A stretch of 64,000 nucleotides of DNA from Roseobacter sp. (GTDB lineage: Bacteria > Pseudomonadota > Alphaproteobacteria > Rhodobacterales > Rhodobacteraceae): the NCBI GenBank assembly GCA_024636495.1, contig JAGXGZ010000071.1, positions 23,157 to 87,156 of the forward strand, written 5' to 3'. The first letter of the stretch is position 1. Each line of letters starts with the position of its first letter. The notes beneath the pieces were generated by a model, which was not told where the DNA came from, ran no database searches, and saw nothing but the letters and a program-made list of their open reading frames with translations. The translations under genes were made by a program, and so were the position numbers. Below are positions 34,450 to 43,614 of the stretch, in pieces.

Positions 34450-35067
34450 CTAGCCTTTGCGGCGCGCCGCAATCAATTCGATCGCGCGCGCCACCGCCGT
34501 ATCAATATCCATGGTTGATGTATCCATCTGCTCTGCATCCTGCGCGGGCTTCAAAGGGGCCTCGGCGCGCGCACTGTCACGTGCGTCGCGCGCTTGCACA
34601 TCGGCCAGAACTTGTTCGAGCGTGACGTCTTCGCCACTCGCCGCCAGTTCCGCAAAGCGCCGCTGCGCGCGCACCTGCGGGGTTGCCGTCACGAACAATT
34701 TGACCTGTGCGTCGGGGCAAATCACCGTCCCGATGTCGCGCCCGTCCAACACGGCACCGCCTGCACGCATGGCAAAACTGCGCTGGAAATCAACCAATGC
34801 AGCGCGCACGGCAGGGATTGCAGCCGCCTTGCTTGCCGCTTCGGCGACGGCATTGGTGCGCAGCAGATCATTGTCTAGATCCGCCGCCTGCAATGTCTCA
34901 GCCGCCTCTTCCGCCGTCATCCCTTCAAGCACCTTGGCCCCGACCGCGCGGTACAAAAGCCCGGTGTCCAAATGGGCAAAGCCGAAATGTTCTGCCACCG
35001 CCCGCGACACCGTCCCCTTGCCCGCCGCCGCAGGTCCGTCAATAGCGACCGTGAACCCCTCCATCAT
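34450..35067 (-). CDS. cmk: Cytidylate kinase
   Basis: Phosphorylates CMP and dCMP with ATP. The 205-residue protein shows the P-loop [16 protein letters not shown] (about 7-22), the CMP-binding [10 protein letters not shown] and the [12 protein letters not shown] motif. It overlaps aroA by 4 bp (ATGA). The aroA-cmk-rpsA order is usual in proteobacteria; here rpsA is displaced 2.8 kb downstream by four inserted genes. Confidence 0.97.
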   Translation of the reverse strand: MMEGFTVAIDGPAAAGKGTVSRAVAEHFGFAHLDTGLLYRAVGAKVLEGMTAEEAAETLQAADLDNDLLRTNAVAEAASKAAAIPAVRAALVDFQRSFAMRAGGAVLDGRDIGTVICPDAQVKLFVTATPQVRAQRRFAELAASGEDVTLEQVLADVQARDARDSARAEAPLKPAQDAEQMDTSTMDIDTAVARAIELIAARRKG

Positions 35068-36416
35068 ACTGCACCTTTTGTGACATTCGCCCCAAGCTGC
35101 GCCATCAGCGGTTCGAATATCGGGAAAGACGTGGTAACCGGCGCGCCATCATCGACGCTGACCGGTGCCTTCGCCGCCATGCCCAAAATCATAAAGGACA
35201 TCGCGATACGGTGGTCCAACTGGCTGGCGCAGGTGGCACCCCCGGGCACTTTCCCATGCCCCAGCCCCGTGACAGCCCACCAATCAGGGCCCTCATCGAC
35301 CTCGACCCCATTGGCGCGAAGCCCTTTGGCCATCGCATCAATCCGGTCGCTTTCCTTGACCCGAAGCTCTTTAACGCCGCGCATCATGGTCTGGCCTTGG
35401 GCAAAGCACGCCACGACCGATAGCACAGGGTATTCATCGATCATGGATGCAGCCCGCGCGGGCGGCACCTCGATCCCTTTCATATCAGGCGAAAATCGCG
35501 CCCGCAGATCGGCCACAGGCTCGCCTCCCTCGGTCCGCTCGTTCTCGTAGGTCAGATCAGCACCCATCTCGCGCAGGGTCGTAAACAGCCCTGCCCGTGT
35601 GGGGTTCAGGCCGATCCCCGGCACTAGAACGTCCGATCCGGGCACGATCAGCGCCGCACAAACCGGAAACGCCGCCGAGGACGGATCACGCGGCACATCC
35701 ACATGCTGCGCGCGCAGCTCTGGCTGGCCGGTCAAGGTGATCACACGCCCCTCGTCTGTGTGTTCGACCGTAATTTCAGCGCCAAAACCTGCCAACATGC
35801 GCTCGGTGTGATCCCGCGTCGCCTCGGCCTCGATCACAACCGTTTGCCCCGGCGCGTTCAGCCCCGCCAGCAGCACCGCCGATTTCACCTGCGCCGACGG
35901 CACAGGTACCACATATCGGACCGGCACAGGGTCAGCCGCGCCCACAATCGTCATCGGCAGCCGACCGCCTTTGCGCCCCACCGATTGCGTCCCGAACAGG
36001 GCCAGCGGATCGGTCACCCGCGCCATGGGCCGGCCGTTCAAGCTCGCATCCCCGGTAAAGGTCGCCGTAATGGGCGAGGTCGCCATTGCCCCCATGATCA
36101 ACCGCACGCCGGTGCCCGAGTTGCCGCAATCGATCACGCCCTCAGGCTCGGCAAAACCGCCTACGCCGACACCGTAAACCGACCAGTTGCCGCCGCCCAA
36201 ATCCGTCACTTCTGCCCCGAACGCGCGCATGGCGCGGGCCGTATCCAAGACATCATCGCCCTCTAGCAAGCCACTGATCGTCGTCTCGCCCACGCACATC
36301 GCACCCAAAATCAGCGAACGATGCGAGATCGACTTGTCCCCCGGCACTTGCGCTACGCCCGTCAAAGGACCGCAGGCAGAAGAAGTCATCGGAATAGGCG
36401 TGGCGTGGCTGGACAT
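35064..36416 (-). CDS. aroA: 3-phosphoshikimate 1-carboxyvinyltransferase (EPSP synthase)
   Basis: Sixth step of the shikimate pathway, joining PEP to shikimate-3-phosphate. The 450-residue protein is of the class II type seen in Agrobacterium CP4: [30 protein letters not shown] and the C-terminal [14 protein letters not shown] match that group. The PEP-loop reads GNSGTGVRL, so a glycine (Gly101) takes the position of CP4 Ala100 while the Leu is kept. Start at ATG 36416 with GAGG 7 bp upstream, rather than the TTG at 36422. Coupled to cmk by a 4-bp overlap. Confidence 0.96.
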   Translation of the reverse strand: MSSHATPIPMTSSACGPLTGVAQVPGDKSISHRSLILGAMCVGETTISGLLEGDDVLDTARAMRAFGAEVTDLGGGNWSVYGVGVGGFAEPEGVIDCGNSGTGVRLIMGAMATSPITATFTGDASLNGRPMARVTDPLALFGTQSVGRKGGRLPMTIVGAADPVPVRYVVPVPSAQVKSAVLLAGLNAPGQTVVIEAEATRDHTERMLAGFGAEITVEHTDEGRVITLTGQPELRAQHVDVPRDPSSAAFPVCAALIVPGSDVLVPGIGLNPTRAGLFTTLREMGADLTYENERTEGGEPVADLRARFSPDMKGIEVPPARAASMIDEYPVLSVVACFAQGQTMMRGVKELRVKESDRIDAMAKGLRANGVEVDEGPDWWAVTGLGHGKVPGGATCASQLDHRIAMSFMILGMAAKAPVSVDDGAPVTTSFPIFEPLMAQLGANVTKGAV

Positions 36417-36489
36417 GGGCAAACCTCAATCTGAATTCTGAAGGCTCTCATAAACCAGCCCGCGCCCCTCGTCCATGACAAGGGCTCAT

Positions 36490-36543
36490 CTTCTCTGGCT
36501 CTTAAATATCCTTGGGGGTCCGGGGGCAAACAGCCCCCGGCGC
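36490..36543 (-). repeat. Dispersed intergenic repeat, copy C (reverse orientation)
   Basis: Reads on the minus strand as the hairpin CCGGGGGCTGTTTGCCCCCGG, then GGATATTTAAGAGCCAG and AGAAG. It lies between trmB and aroA, both on the minus strand, just past the trmB stop, so it could act as the trmB terminator. Confidence 0.78.
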
Positions 36544-36547
36544 GACG

Positions 36548-37252
36548 TCAAGAGATTTTGCGAAACGTCAGATAATGCGGAACACGGCCCTCACGCAGCG
36601 CCTTTTGCTCATAGCGTGTTGGGATCCAGTCATCCCACGGCTCTTTCCAGTCCGCAGACCGTTCGGCCAGCCACTCAAATCCATGGCGCGGCACTTGCTC
36701 AAGGGTCTGGCGCACGTAGTCCTCGATGTCTGTCGCGACGCGAAAGATCGCACCGGGCTTGAGAACCCGCACTAGCGGCTCAAGATGCTCGGCCGTCACA
36801 AAGCGGCGGCGGTGATGGCGGGTCTTGGGCCATGGATCGGGGTACAACAGAAAGGCACGGTCGACGGATGCATCCGGCAGCACATCAAAAATATCGCGCG
36901 CATCACCGGGATGGATCGCGACATTATCCACGCCTGCTTTGCGGATCTTGCCCAGCAACATGGCAACACCGTTTATATAGGGCTCGCATCCGATGATACC
37001 GACATCGGGGTTTTGCGCAGCCTGATGGACCATATGTTCGCCACCGCCAAACCCGACTTCAAGCCAGACAGGCTTTCCCCCGAATAGCGTGGGCAGATCC
37101 AGCGGGGTGCGAGACGGGTTCGCCTCCCAATCAACAGGACCGGGGGACAGCGCGTCAAGGTCTTCGGCAATATAGCCCTTTTGGCTTTGCTTAAGCGACT
37201 TGCCTTTGAGGCGGCCATAGAAATTACGGCGGGGGCGTTCGGGATGTGTCAT
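36548..37252 (-). CDS. trmB: tRNA (guanine-N7-)-methyltransferase
   Basis: Class I SAM-dependent enzyme that makes m7G46 in tRNA. From ATG 37252 it has 234 residues; the in-frame TTG at 37288 is disregarded. Family motifs are NFYGRLKGKSL near the start, LEVGFGGGEHMVHQA (SAM loop), IHPGDARDIFD and FLLYPDPWPKTRHHRRRF, the TrmB signature. It is downstream of metK, the supplier of its cofactor, an order common in alphaproteobacteria. Confidence 0.96.
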   Translation of the reverse strand: MTHPERPRRNFYGRLKGKSLKQSQKGYIAEDLDALSPGPVDWEANPSRTPLDLPTLFGGKPVWLEVGFGGGEHMVHQAAQNPDVGIIGCEPYINGVAMLLGKIRKAGVDNVAIHPGDARDIFDVLPDASVDRAFLLYPDPWPKTRHHRRRFVTAEHLEPLVRVLKPGAIFRVATDIEDYVRQTLEQVPRHGFEWLAERSADWKEPWDDWIPTRYEQKALREGRVPHYLTFRKIS

Positions 37253-37312
37253 GCCGCTGGCTTTAGCCTGCGTTTTTGGCGGGCGCAACGGGGTGCCGCA
37301 TGGCGAGGGGCC

Positions 37313-37344
37313 ATAAAAAAGGGCGGCCCGAAACCGGACCGCCC
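37313..37344 (-). terminator. Rho-independent terminator of metK
   Basis: On the minus strand GGGCGGTCCGG, loop, and CGGGCCGCCC are followed by TTTTTT. The stem starts 22 bp after the metK stop, so most transcripts should stop before trmB. Confidence 0.9.
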
Positions 37345-37366
37345 AATCATTGCGTTGCTAAGCTGC

Positions 37367-38551
37367 TTACAAAGCGGCCTTGAGTGCATCGACCAGATCG
37401 GTCTTCTCCCAGCTGAAACCGCCATCGGCTTCGGGCGCGCGGCCAAAGTGGCCGTAGGCCGCTGTGCGCTCATAGATCGGACGGTTCAGTTGCAGATGCT
37501 CGCGAATGCCGCGCGGCGTCAGATCAATGATCTTGCCGATTGCGCGTTCAATGGCCTCGTCTGCCACGTCGACGTCGCCGCCGAATGTGTCGCAATAGAT
37601 CGACAAGGGCTTGGACACACCAATCGCATAGCTCAACTGGATTGTGCATTTTTCAGCCAGACCAGCGGCAACAACGTTCTTTGCCAGATAGCGCGCAACG
37701 TAAGCCGCCGAGCGGTCAACCTTTGTCGGATCTTTACCCGAAAACGCGCCACCACCGTGGGGGGCCGCACCGCCGTAGGTATCAACGATGATCTTTCGAC
37801 CGGTCAAACCTGCGTCGCCGTCAGGCCCACCAATCACGAATGTACCGGTCGGGTTGACCCACCATTCTGTGTCCGCTGTGATCCAGCCTTCGGGCAGGAC
37901 TTCGGTGATGTAGGGTTCAACGATCGCGCGAATGTCGTCGCTTGTTTGGGATTCGTCAGCATGCTGCGTGGACAACACGATCGACGACACGCCAACCGGC
38001 TTGCCGTCTTCATAGCGCACGGAAAGCTGGCTTTTCGCGTCAGGGCGCAGTGTCGGCTCGGTGCCGTCTTTGCGCACTTCGGCCAGGCGACGCAGGATCG
38101 CATGAGCATAGTGGATCGGGGCTGGCATCAATTCTGGGGTCTCTGTTGTGGCATAGCCAAACATGATGCCCTGGTCGCCAGCGCCTTCGTCTTTTTCACC
38201 TGACGAATTTACGCCCTGCGCGATATGCGCGGATTGTTCATGCAGCAGGTTGGTGATTTCGCAGGTGGCGTGGTGAAACTTGTCCTGCTCATAGCCAATA
38301 TCTTTGATACAGGCGCGGGCAATATCTTCGATCTTGCCCATGTATTCGCTTAGCTTATCTTGGTCTGACAAACCAACTTCGCCGCCAATGACAACACGGT
38401 TTGTTGTTGCAAAGGTCTCAGCCGCGACGCGGGCTTCTGGTTCTTGGGTCAGAAAGGCATCAAGGACAGCGTCCGAAATGCGATCGCAGACCTTGTCTGG
38501 GTGGCCTTCGGAAACGGATTCCGAAGTGAAAGTATAGTTTTTCCGGGACAT
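37367..38551 (-). CDS. metK: S-adenosylmethionine synthetase
   Basis: Makes SAM from methionine and ATP. The 394-residue protein shows [20 protein letters not shown] at the start, [12 protein letters not shown], the P-loop-like [16 protein letters not shown] and DVETF-equivalent regions, all typical. The ATG at 38551 has GGAG 8 bp upstream, and this ribosome site belongs to the SAM/SAH riboswitch directly ahead of it. The TTG at 38563 is disregarded. Regulation: SAM or SAH should fold the leader and hide the ribosome site, reducing MetK synthesis. Confidence 0.97.
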   Translation of the reverse strand: MSRKNYTFTSESVSEGHPDKVCDRISDAVLDAFLTQEPEARVAAETFATTNRVVIGGEVGLSDQDKLSEYMGKIEDIARACIKDIGYEQDKFHHATCEITNLLHEQSAHIAQGVNSSGEKDEGAGDQGIMFGYATTETPELMPAPIHYAHAILRRLAEVRKDGTEPTLRPDAKSQLSVRYEDGKPVGVSSIVLSTQHADESQTSDDIRAIVEPYITEVLPEGWITADTEWWVNPTGTFVIGGPDGDAGLTGRKIIVDTYGGAAPHGGGAFSGKDPTKVDRSAAYVARYLAKNVVAAGLAEKCTIQLSYAIGVSKPLSIYCDTFGGDVDVADEAIERAIGKIIDLTPRGIREHLQLNRPIYERTAAYGHFGRAPEADGGFSWEKTDLVDALKAAL

Positions 38552-38598
38552 GTAGTGCTCCAATGAAATAAATAGCCACGTCAGGAAGCCGTTGTGGC
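38552..38598 (-). ncRNA. SAM/SAH riboswitch controlling metK translation
   Basis: On the minus strand the leader runs GCCACAACGGCTTCCTGACG-TGGC, an AT-rich linker, then CATTGGAGCACTAC before the ATG. GCCAC pairs with GTGGC to form the single stem. The loop GCTTC can pair with GGAGC (one G-U) in an H-type pseudoknot that covers the Shine-Dalgarno sequence. The core ACAACGGCTTCCTG and the TTGGAGCA end agree, as I recall them, with the published SAM/SAH class, which is found almost only upstream of metK in Rhodobacterales. Confidence 0.93.
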
Positions 38599-38641
38599 AG
38601 ATATTTGCGGCTTAACTTTGACGACCGCGGGCGTCAAACGT

Positions 38642-40129
38642 TTAGTTTCGCACACGCAGCATAAACGCCGCACCAAGACCAATCAGCAACACTATTACGA
38701 AGGGACCTTCACCAAATCTGGTATAGAGCGTCGGTGCCAGGGCTTCGGGCAATCGCGCATCCAGAAAACCTGCAGTGTTTAACGGCAAGCTGGATGTGAT
38801 CTGCCCGCGAGGGTCGATCATCGCTGAAACACCGGTATTGGCGACACGTGCCATCGGCAAGCCCTGTTCAATCGCCCGCATTCGCGCTTGGGCCAGGTGC
38901 TGCAACGGGCCCTGCCCCTTGCCGAACCACGCGTCATTCGTGAGTTGCATTAAAAATCCGGGCCGGGCCGGTGCCGCGTTCACATCGCGGGAAAAAACAG
39001 CCTCGTAGCAAATCAATGGCAGCGCCATACCAAGCGCCCCCAAATCCATCAACGCGGCCCCTGCCCCAGAAGAATAACCGTTGCCCAGTTGCGACGCAAA
39101 GCTGGTAATGCCTATTTTGGCCAGCGCATCGCCAAAAGGAATGTATTCCCCGAACGGCACAAGATGGTGCTTGTCATAGGTTTGCAAAACCTCTCCCTCT
39201 GCCCCAAGGAGCACGGCCGAGTTGTAAAACTGCAAGTCGCTGCGCCGCTGGACGCCAAGCACAACAGGTTTGCCGTTGGCAGCGAAACTGATCTGGCTCA
39301 GCGCCCCGTCCGCTATATCCAAAGGCCAGGGAATGGCTGTTTCGGCCCACAAGATCAGGTCCGGTTCTGGTCCGTCTGCGCGCGGCATTTCACTGGTCAG
39401 GGCCAATTGACGATCAAAAAACTCGGGGATCTTCACGGGATCCCACTTGTCCTTTTGCGCCGCGTTGGGCTGGATCAAGCGGATCGTGACATCGCTCAAT
39501 GGCGCATCAGCTGCCTTGAACGGTAGGATGAAACACACAGCAATCGCAGCTTTAGCGGCCAGCAGACCTACCCGTCGTCCAAGACGACCAGAAGTCGGCC
39601 ACGCCAGAAACGCCGCAACACCCACAACGAAAAGGGTCATCGCGTAAGGTCCAGCAAAGGCCAAGCCCTGCCCCGGCCAGATATCTACCAACCCTTGGCT
39701 GAACATCCCCCAAGGAAAGCCGGTAAATACATATCCGCGCAGCATCTCGGCGGCGGGCAGACAAAAGATCAGCGGCCACGTGCGCGGCGACAGCCAGCGC
39801 GACAGGCCAAATGCCAAGCCCCAGAACAGCGCCAACCCCCCGCACATCAACACCAGCGCAAATGGTGCCATCCAGGCATAGCGTTCGGGGTCCACCATGA
39901 AAGGCGATAGCAACCACAGCCAGCCGTGCAGGAAATAACCAAATGCAAATCCCCATCCGATTGCGGCGGCCTGCATAGGGCGAATGCTAACCTCAAACGT
40001 TTTGAGGGCCACAATGAACCCAAGCAGCATCAACAGTGGAATATTGTACGGTGCTTGGCCAAAAGCCGCGACACCGCCCGCACCCACAGCGGCTGCAAAC
40101 CGCAGCCAAACGCCAGCTTTAGGCGACAT
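38642..40129 (-). CDS. lnt: Apolipoprotein N-acyltransferase
   Basis: Adds the third acyl chain to the N-terminal cysteine of lipoproteins in the inner membrane. About 495 residues with some seven membrane helices at the N-terminus, then a nitrilase-type periplasmic domain. The catalytic triad regions are LILWAETAIPWP (Glu), the lysine near KHHLVPFGEYIPFG, and LPLICYEAVF (nucleophile Cys). A last helix closes the protein. It starts at ATG 40129, overlapping the corC stop as TGATG. Confidence 0.96.
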   Translation of the reverse strand: MSPKAGVWLRFAAAVGAGGVAAFGQAPYNIPLLMLLGFIVALKTFEVSIRPMQAAAIGWGFAFGYFLHGWLWLLSPFMVDPERYAWMAPFALVLMCGGLALFWGLAFGLSRWLSPRTWPLIFCLPAAEMLRGYVFTGFPWGMFSQGLVDIWPGQGLAFAGPYAMTLFVVGVAAFLAWPTSGRLGRRVGLLAAKAAIAVCFILPFKAADAPLSDVTIRLIQPNAAQKDKWDPVKIPEFFDRQLALTSEMPRADGPEPDLILWAETAIPWPLDIADGALSQISFAANGKPVVLGVQRRSDLQFYNSAVLLGAEGEVLQTYDKHHLVPFGEYIPFGDALAKIGITSFASQLGNGYSSGAGAALMDLGALGMALPLICYEAVFSRDVNAAPARPGFLMQLTNDAWFGKGQGPLQHLAQARMRAIEQGLPMARVANTGVSAMIDPRGQITSSLPLNTAGFLDARLPEALAPTLYTRFGEGPFVIVLLIGLGAAFMLRVRN

Positions 40130-41034
40130 CAAGCGAACCCGGCGACGCGTACTCGAAGGCGTTTGATACTACGAGGGTCTGCATCAATGACCTCGAACTC
40201 AGGCCCATCAGGATGCACGACAACCTCGCCGCGTGCGGGCACACGGCCTGACAGCATGAAGACAAGACCGCCCAGCGTGTCGATTTCTTCTTCATCCACA
40301 TCAGCATGGTCTGTCAAAGAGTGACCGATCTCGGCTTCGAACTCTCCCAAAGGGGTTTTCGCAAGTGCGAGATAGCAGCCGGGTTTTTCGATCGTCCAGT
40401 ATTTACCTTCATCGACGTCATGTTCGTCTTCGATCTCTCCGATGACCTGTTCGATCAGATCTTCGATGGTAACAAGCCCGTCTACACCGCCATATTCATC
40501 GATCACTAGCGCCATGTGACGCCGTTCCGCCTGCATCTTGGTCAGCAAGACGCCGATCGTCATCGACGGCGGCACGAACAAAAGCGGACGTAGCATCGCC
40601 TGCAGGTCAAACCCTTTGGTGTCCGCACCAAATCCGTATGTCAGTGCCAGATCCTTAAGGTGCGCCATGCCGACGGGCGTATCAAGGGTGCCGTCAAAAA
40701 CCGGCAGGCGTGTCAAACCGCTTTCCTTGAACACCGCAACCAGTTCATCCATCGTGGACGATACAGGAACGGCTGTAATGTCGGCCTTGGGAATGGCGAC
40801 GTCATCTACCCGCATCCGGCGCAGGTTCATCATACCTCTGGTCGACAGCCGGTCCGCTTGCGGAGAGGTCGCCTCGTTTTCTTCGGGTGCCTCGGACGCG
40901 CTCAGTGCTCCGATCACCCGAGAGAAAAAGCCACCCGATTTGGGTGCGTCCTCTTCGGGGGTTTCAATCTTGTCTAATTCGTCCGCAAGCTGCGCGCTTT
41001 GCGCCGCCTCAGATGATCCGTCTGTGTCGCCCAT
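40129..41034 (-). CDS. corC: CorC-type CBS domain protein
   Basis: Cytoplasmic protein of the CorC/HlyC group, 301 residues, linked to magnesium and cobalt efflux in enteric bacteria. A charged, disordered N-terminus (1-60) is followed by two CBS domains (about 75-205, including RLPVFDGTLDTPVGMAHLKD and MALVIDEYGGVDGLVTIEDL) and the CorC_HlyC domain with VDTLGG-like EIDTLGGLVFML. It has no DUF21 membrane part, so it is the short type. It belongs to the phoH-ybeY-corC-lnt run. Confidence 0.94.
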   Translation of the reverse strand: MGDTDGSSEAAQSAQLADELDKIETPEEDAPKSGGFFSRVIGALSASEAPEENEATSPQADRLSTRGMMNLRRMRVDDVAIPKADITAVPVSSTMDELVAVFKESGLTRLPVFDGTLDTPVGMAHLKDLALTYGFGADTKGFDLQAMLRPLLFVPPSMTIGVLLTKMQAERRHMALVIDEYGGVDGLVTIEDLIEQVIGEIEDEHDVDEGKYWTIEKPGCYLALAKTPLGEFEAEIGHSLTDHADVDEEEIDTLGGLVFMLSGRVPARGEVVVHPDGPEFEVIDADPRSIKRLRVRVAGFA

Positions 41035-41063
41035 CGGGTCCTGTCTTTGTGAAGTTGGGCAAG

Positions 41064-41579
41064 CTAAGCGCTTGCATGGTCCCTATATGGGTCATCTATG
41101 CCCAATTTGCCAAGTATTTCGACTTCAATGCTTTCCATAAGCGTTGCATCCGCGTCACGCTCGTGATCGTAGCCCAAAAGGTGCAGCAGTCCGTGGACTG
41201 TCAGGTGCGTGACATGATCAGCCATGGTCCTACCTGCGGCTTGGGCTTCTAAGACACAGGTGTCGTATGAAATAGCGATATCGCCCAGTTCCAGCGTTCC
41301 GTCAAAGTCTGGTTCAACTGGCAGCGGATTGCCGCCGTCGATGGGCGCACCACGCTCCTCAGCTGGCCAGCTCAGCACGTTGGTCGGCGTCGTTTTGCCC
41401 CGAAATTCCGCATTCAAGTCGCTGATGCGCGCATCATTGCAGGCCAAAACAGACACCTCAGCCGCCTGCGCATCCATCTTGAGATGGGCCAGTGCGGATG
41501 CGATGGCCCGATGTGCAAGACCCTCAAGCCCCAGTTCGGCCCAACGCGGATCTTCGATCGAGATTTCGATTTCCGTCAT
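41064..41579 (-). CDS. ybeY: Endoribonuclease YbeY (rRNA maturation factor)
   Basis: Metal-dependent RNase for 16S rRNA 3' maturation and ribosome quality control, 171 residues. The zinc motif HGLLHLLGYDHERD is complete (H-x3-H-x5-H form), and the preceding FRGKTTPTNVLSWPA is a family block. Its start overlaps the phoH stop by one base (TAATG), so translation is probably coupled. Confidence 0.97.
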   Translation of the reverse strand: MTEIEISIEDPRWAELGLEGLAHRAIASALAHLKMDAQAAEVSVLACNDARISDLNAEFRGKTTPTNVLSWPAEERGAPIDGGNPLPVEPDFDGTLELGDIAISYDTCVLEAQAAGRTMADHVTHLTVHGLLHLLGYDHERDADATLMESIEVEILGKLGIDDPYRDHASA

Positions 41580-42568
41580 TAGCTGTGACCGGTATCAGCT
41601 TCATACGCCTCGATAATCGCGGCAACCAAGGGATGGCGAACCACGTCTTTGGACGTGAAATAGTTAAAGCTGATCTGCGGTATGGTTTTCAGCAAACGTT
41701 CGGCATCCTGCAGCCCCGACGGCACATTACGCGGCAAGTCGATCTGGGTGCGGTCACCCGTAATGACCATACGCGAGCCCTTACCAAGGCGGGTCAGGAA
41801 CATCTTCATCTGCATTGAGGTGGCATTTTGCGCCTCGTCAAGCACGACAAACGCATTTGAAAGGGTGCGTCCGCGCATAAAGGCCAGCGGAGCAATCTCG
41901 ATCTTTTTGTCTTCAAGCAGCTTTGCCAGTTGCTTGCCCGGCAGGAAATCATTCAGCGCGTCATAAAGCGGCTGCATGTACGGGTCGACCTTGTCCTTCA
42001 TGTCACCGGGCAGATAGCCAAGCTTCTCGCCTGCCTCGACCGCTGGGCGCGACAGGATAATCTTGTCAACGTGGCCGCCAATGAACATCGACACGCCGAC
42101 GGCGACCGCCAGATAGGTTTTGCCGGTTCCCGCAGGGCCAATGCCGAAAGCCAGTTCATTGTCGAACAGCGATTGAACATAGGCTTTTTGCGCAGCGGTA
42201 CGTGGCTCGACCCTTTTCTTGCGGGTCTGGATTTCGATCCCACCGAGAATAGGCATTTCAAGCTGGTCACCCGCCCGCACGCCCGTGCCGACCGCTGAAT
42301 CGCCAAGCCGCAGCAAACTGTCGACATCCGCAGGTTCGACAGTCCGCCCGCCCTCAAGACGCGCATAAAGCGCGTTCAGCACGGTTTCGGCGCGAAGAAC
42401 CGAATCCTCTTCGCCGATTACCGAAAGCTGGTTGCCACGTCTGACAATCTGCACCCCCAGTGTTTTCTCGATTGAGGCAAGGTTTGCATCGTAAGCACCG
42501 CACAGATCGATCAGCAGGCGGTTGTCGGCAAACTCCAACAGTTTTGTCGCTTGAGCGGGGGAGGTCAT
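41579..42568 (-). CDS. phoH: PhoH-like ATPase
   Basis: Cytoplasmic P-loop ATPase of the PhoH/YbeZ family, about 329 residues. It partners YbeY in RNA processing. Walker A is FGIGPAGTGKTYLAVA and Walker B FVVLDEAQNATSMQM, with GDRTQIDLP downstream. An N-terminal KH-like region precedes them. The start is unsure: the ATG at 42568 is given here, while TTG codons at 42592 or 42586 (behind AGGA) would add six to eight residues. Confidence 0.94.
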   Translation of the reverse strand: MTSPAQATKLLEFADNRLLIDLCGAYDANLASIEKTLGVQIVRRGNQLSVIGEEDSVLRAETVLNALYARLEGGRTVEPADVDSLLRLGDSAVGTGVRAGDQLEMPILGGIEIQTRKKRVEPRTAAQKAYVQSLFDNELAFGIGPAGTGKTYLAVAVGVSMFIGGHVDKIILSRPAVEAGEKLGYLPGDMKDKVDPYMQPLYDALNDFLPGKQLAKLLEDKKIEIAPLAFMRGRTLSNAFVVLDEAQNATSMQMKMFLTRLGKGSRMVITGDRTQIDLPRNVPSGLQDAERLLKTIPQISFNYFTSKDVVRHPLVAAIIEAYEADTGHS

Positions 42569-42659
42569 AATTTCACTGGAAGACAAAGCCAATTCCTATT
42601 TTAGAGGGTCATCAATTGATATGGGGCTGCGTTCACCAATAGATACCCCGGCAGCAAAC

Positions 42660-42697
42660 AAAAAGGGCCGGCGCGTGAAACGCACCGACCCTTCCGT
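42660..42697 (-). terminator. Terminator of the lipoprotein gene
   Basis: On the minus strand AAGGGTCGGTGCG pairs with CGCGCCGGCCCTT over 13 bp (two G-U) and ends in CTTTTTG. It starts about 25 bp past the lipoprotein stop. Confidence 0.85.
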
Positions 42698-42720
42698 CTT
42701 TTTTATTGCGCAAGGCAAGA

Positions 42721-43026
42721 TCAGTTCGGATCCGGGAATCTTGAGCCGCCCTTGAAGTTGCCCGCCGTGTAGGTCGGGTCCGCAACACCGGAACAAACCG
42801 GCTTGCCATATTTGTCCAGACGCTGGCTCAGATAACCTTCGACACCGTCGTCGATGATCCAGTGGTCACACCCGGTGGGGTCAACCCAGATCCCTGCCTG
42901 CAATTGGCTTAGGTGTTTTCTGTCGAAAATACCCCGGTCAATTGTTTTATCAGGGGAATATCCTGCACCGCATGCAGTCAGGCCGAAAGCGCAGGCCGTG
43001 ACCATGAGAATTTTTGTTTTAATCAC
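42721..43026 (-). CDS. Small lipoprotein with a WVDPxGCxHW motif
   Basis: A 101-residue predicted lipoprotein: signal sequence with lipobox LTAC (Cys19). The mature part holds IWVDPTGCDHWIIDDGVEGY (47-66) and GKPVC (75-79). The same motif, with identical spacing and even identical residue numbers, occurs in the OmpA-family protein encoded 12 bp upstream. The two conserved cysteines (54 and 79) could form a disulfide. No function is known to me. Probably outer-membrane or inner-membrane anchored on the periplasmic side. Confidence 0.8.
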   Translation of the reverse strand: MIKTKILMVTACAFGLTACGAGYSPDKTIDRGIFDRKHLSQLQAGIWVDPTGCDHWIIDDGVEGYLSQRLDKYGKPVCSGVADPTYTAGNFKGGSRFPDPN

Positions 43027-43038
43027 TATAATGTCCCC

Positions 43039-43614
43039 TCAGCGAATGCAGATAATTTCGACGCGGCGGTTCTGCGCCATGCCAGCCGATGTATTGTTTG
43101 CTGCGGCTGGCATCCGCTCGCCGTAGCCACGTACATCTGCAATGCGAGCCCCTGTCTGCGCGGCAACTGCGGCAACTGCATTTGCGCGGTTCAAAGAGAG
43201 CTTCATGTTGTATTCATCAGATGCACGGCTGTCGGTGTGCCCGCTGATAATATAGGAAATCGCACCGGTAGACTGAAAGAACTGCGCCAGACGCGTCTGG
43301 CCCTGCGGGTGGATCCGGTAGCTGTCGGTTTTAAAGAACTGGTCTGTGTTCATTACACCGCAAACGTTACCGCGGCGGCAAACCGGAATACCCTGTCGGG
43401 TAACATGCGGTGTCATGTAGCCTTCGGCACCGTCATCCATGGCCCAATGTTCGCACCCATCGGGGTCAACCCAGATGGTTGGGATATACTGGCCGGAATC
43501 CCGACCGCTTTGTGATCTTGTTTGTGCATCGGCAGCAGATGCCTGGAAAACGAATGTAGCGGCAATCAATGTGCCAGCAAACAGCCGAAGCCCTTTGGAA
43601 ATTGTGTTTAACAC
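43039..43614 (-). CDS. OmpA-family protein with N-terminal WVDPDGCEHW domain
   Basis: A 191-residue exported protein. Signal peptide to about AADAQ, then IWVDPDGCEHWAMDDGAEGY (47-66) and GIPVC (75-79), the domain shared with the downstream lipoprotein. Then comes a C-terminal OmpA-like peptidoglycan-binding domain (about 95-191) with YIISGHTDSRASDEYNMKLS and QNRRVEIICI. I start it at the GTG at 43614, with AGGA 8 bp upstream. The TTG at 43644 would put basic residues before the signal peptide. It lacks a beta-barrel, so it is periplasmic. Confidence 0.85.
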   Translation of the reverse strand: MLNTISKGLRLFAGTLIAATFVFQASAADAQTRSQSGRDSGQYIPTIWVDPDGCEHWAMDDGAEGYMTPHVTRQGIPVCRRGNVCGVMNTDQFFKTDSYRIHPQGQTRLAQFFQSTGAISYIISGHTDSRASDEYNMKLSLNRANAVAAVAAQTGARIADVRGYGERMPAAANNTSAGMAQNRRVEIICIR

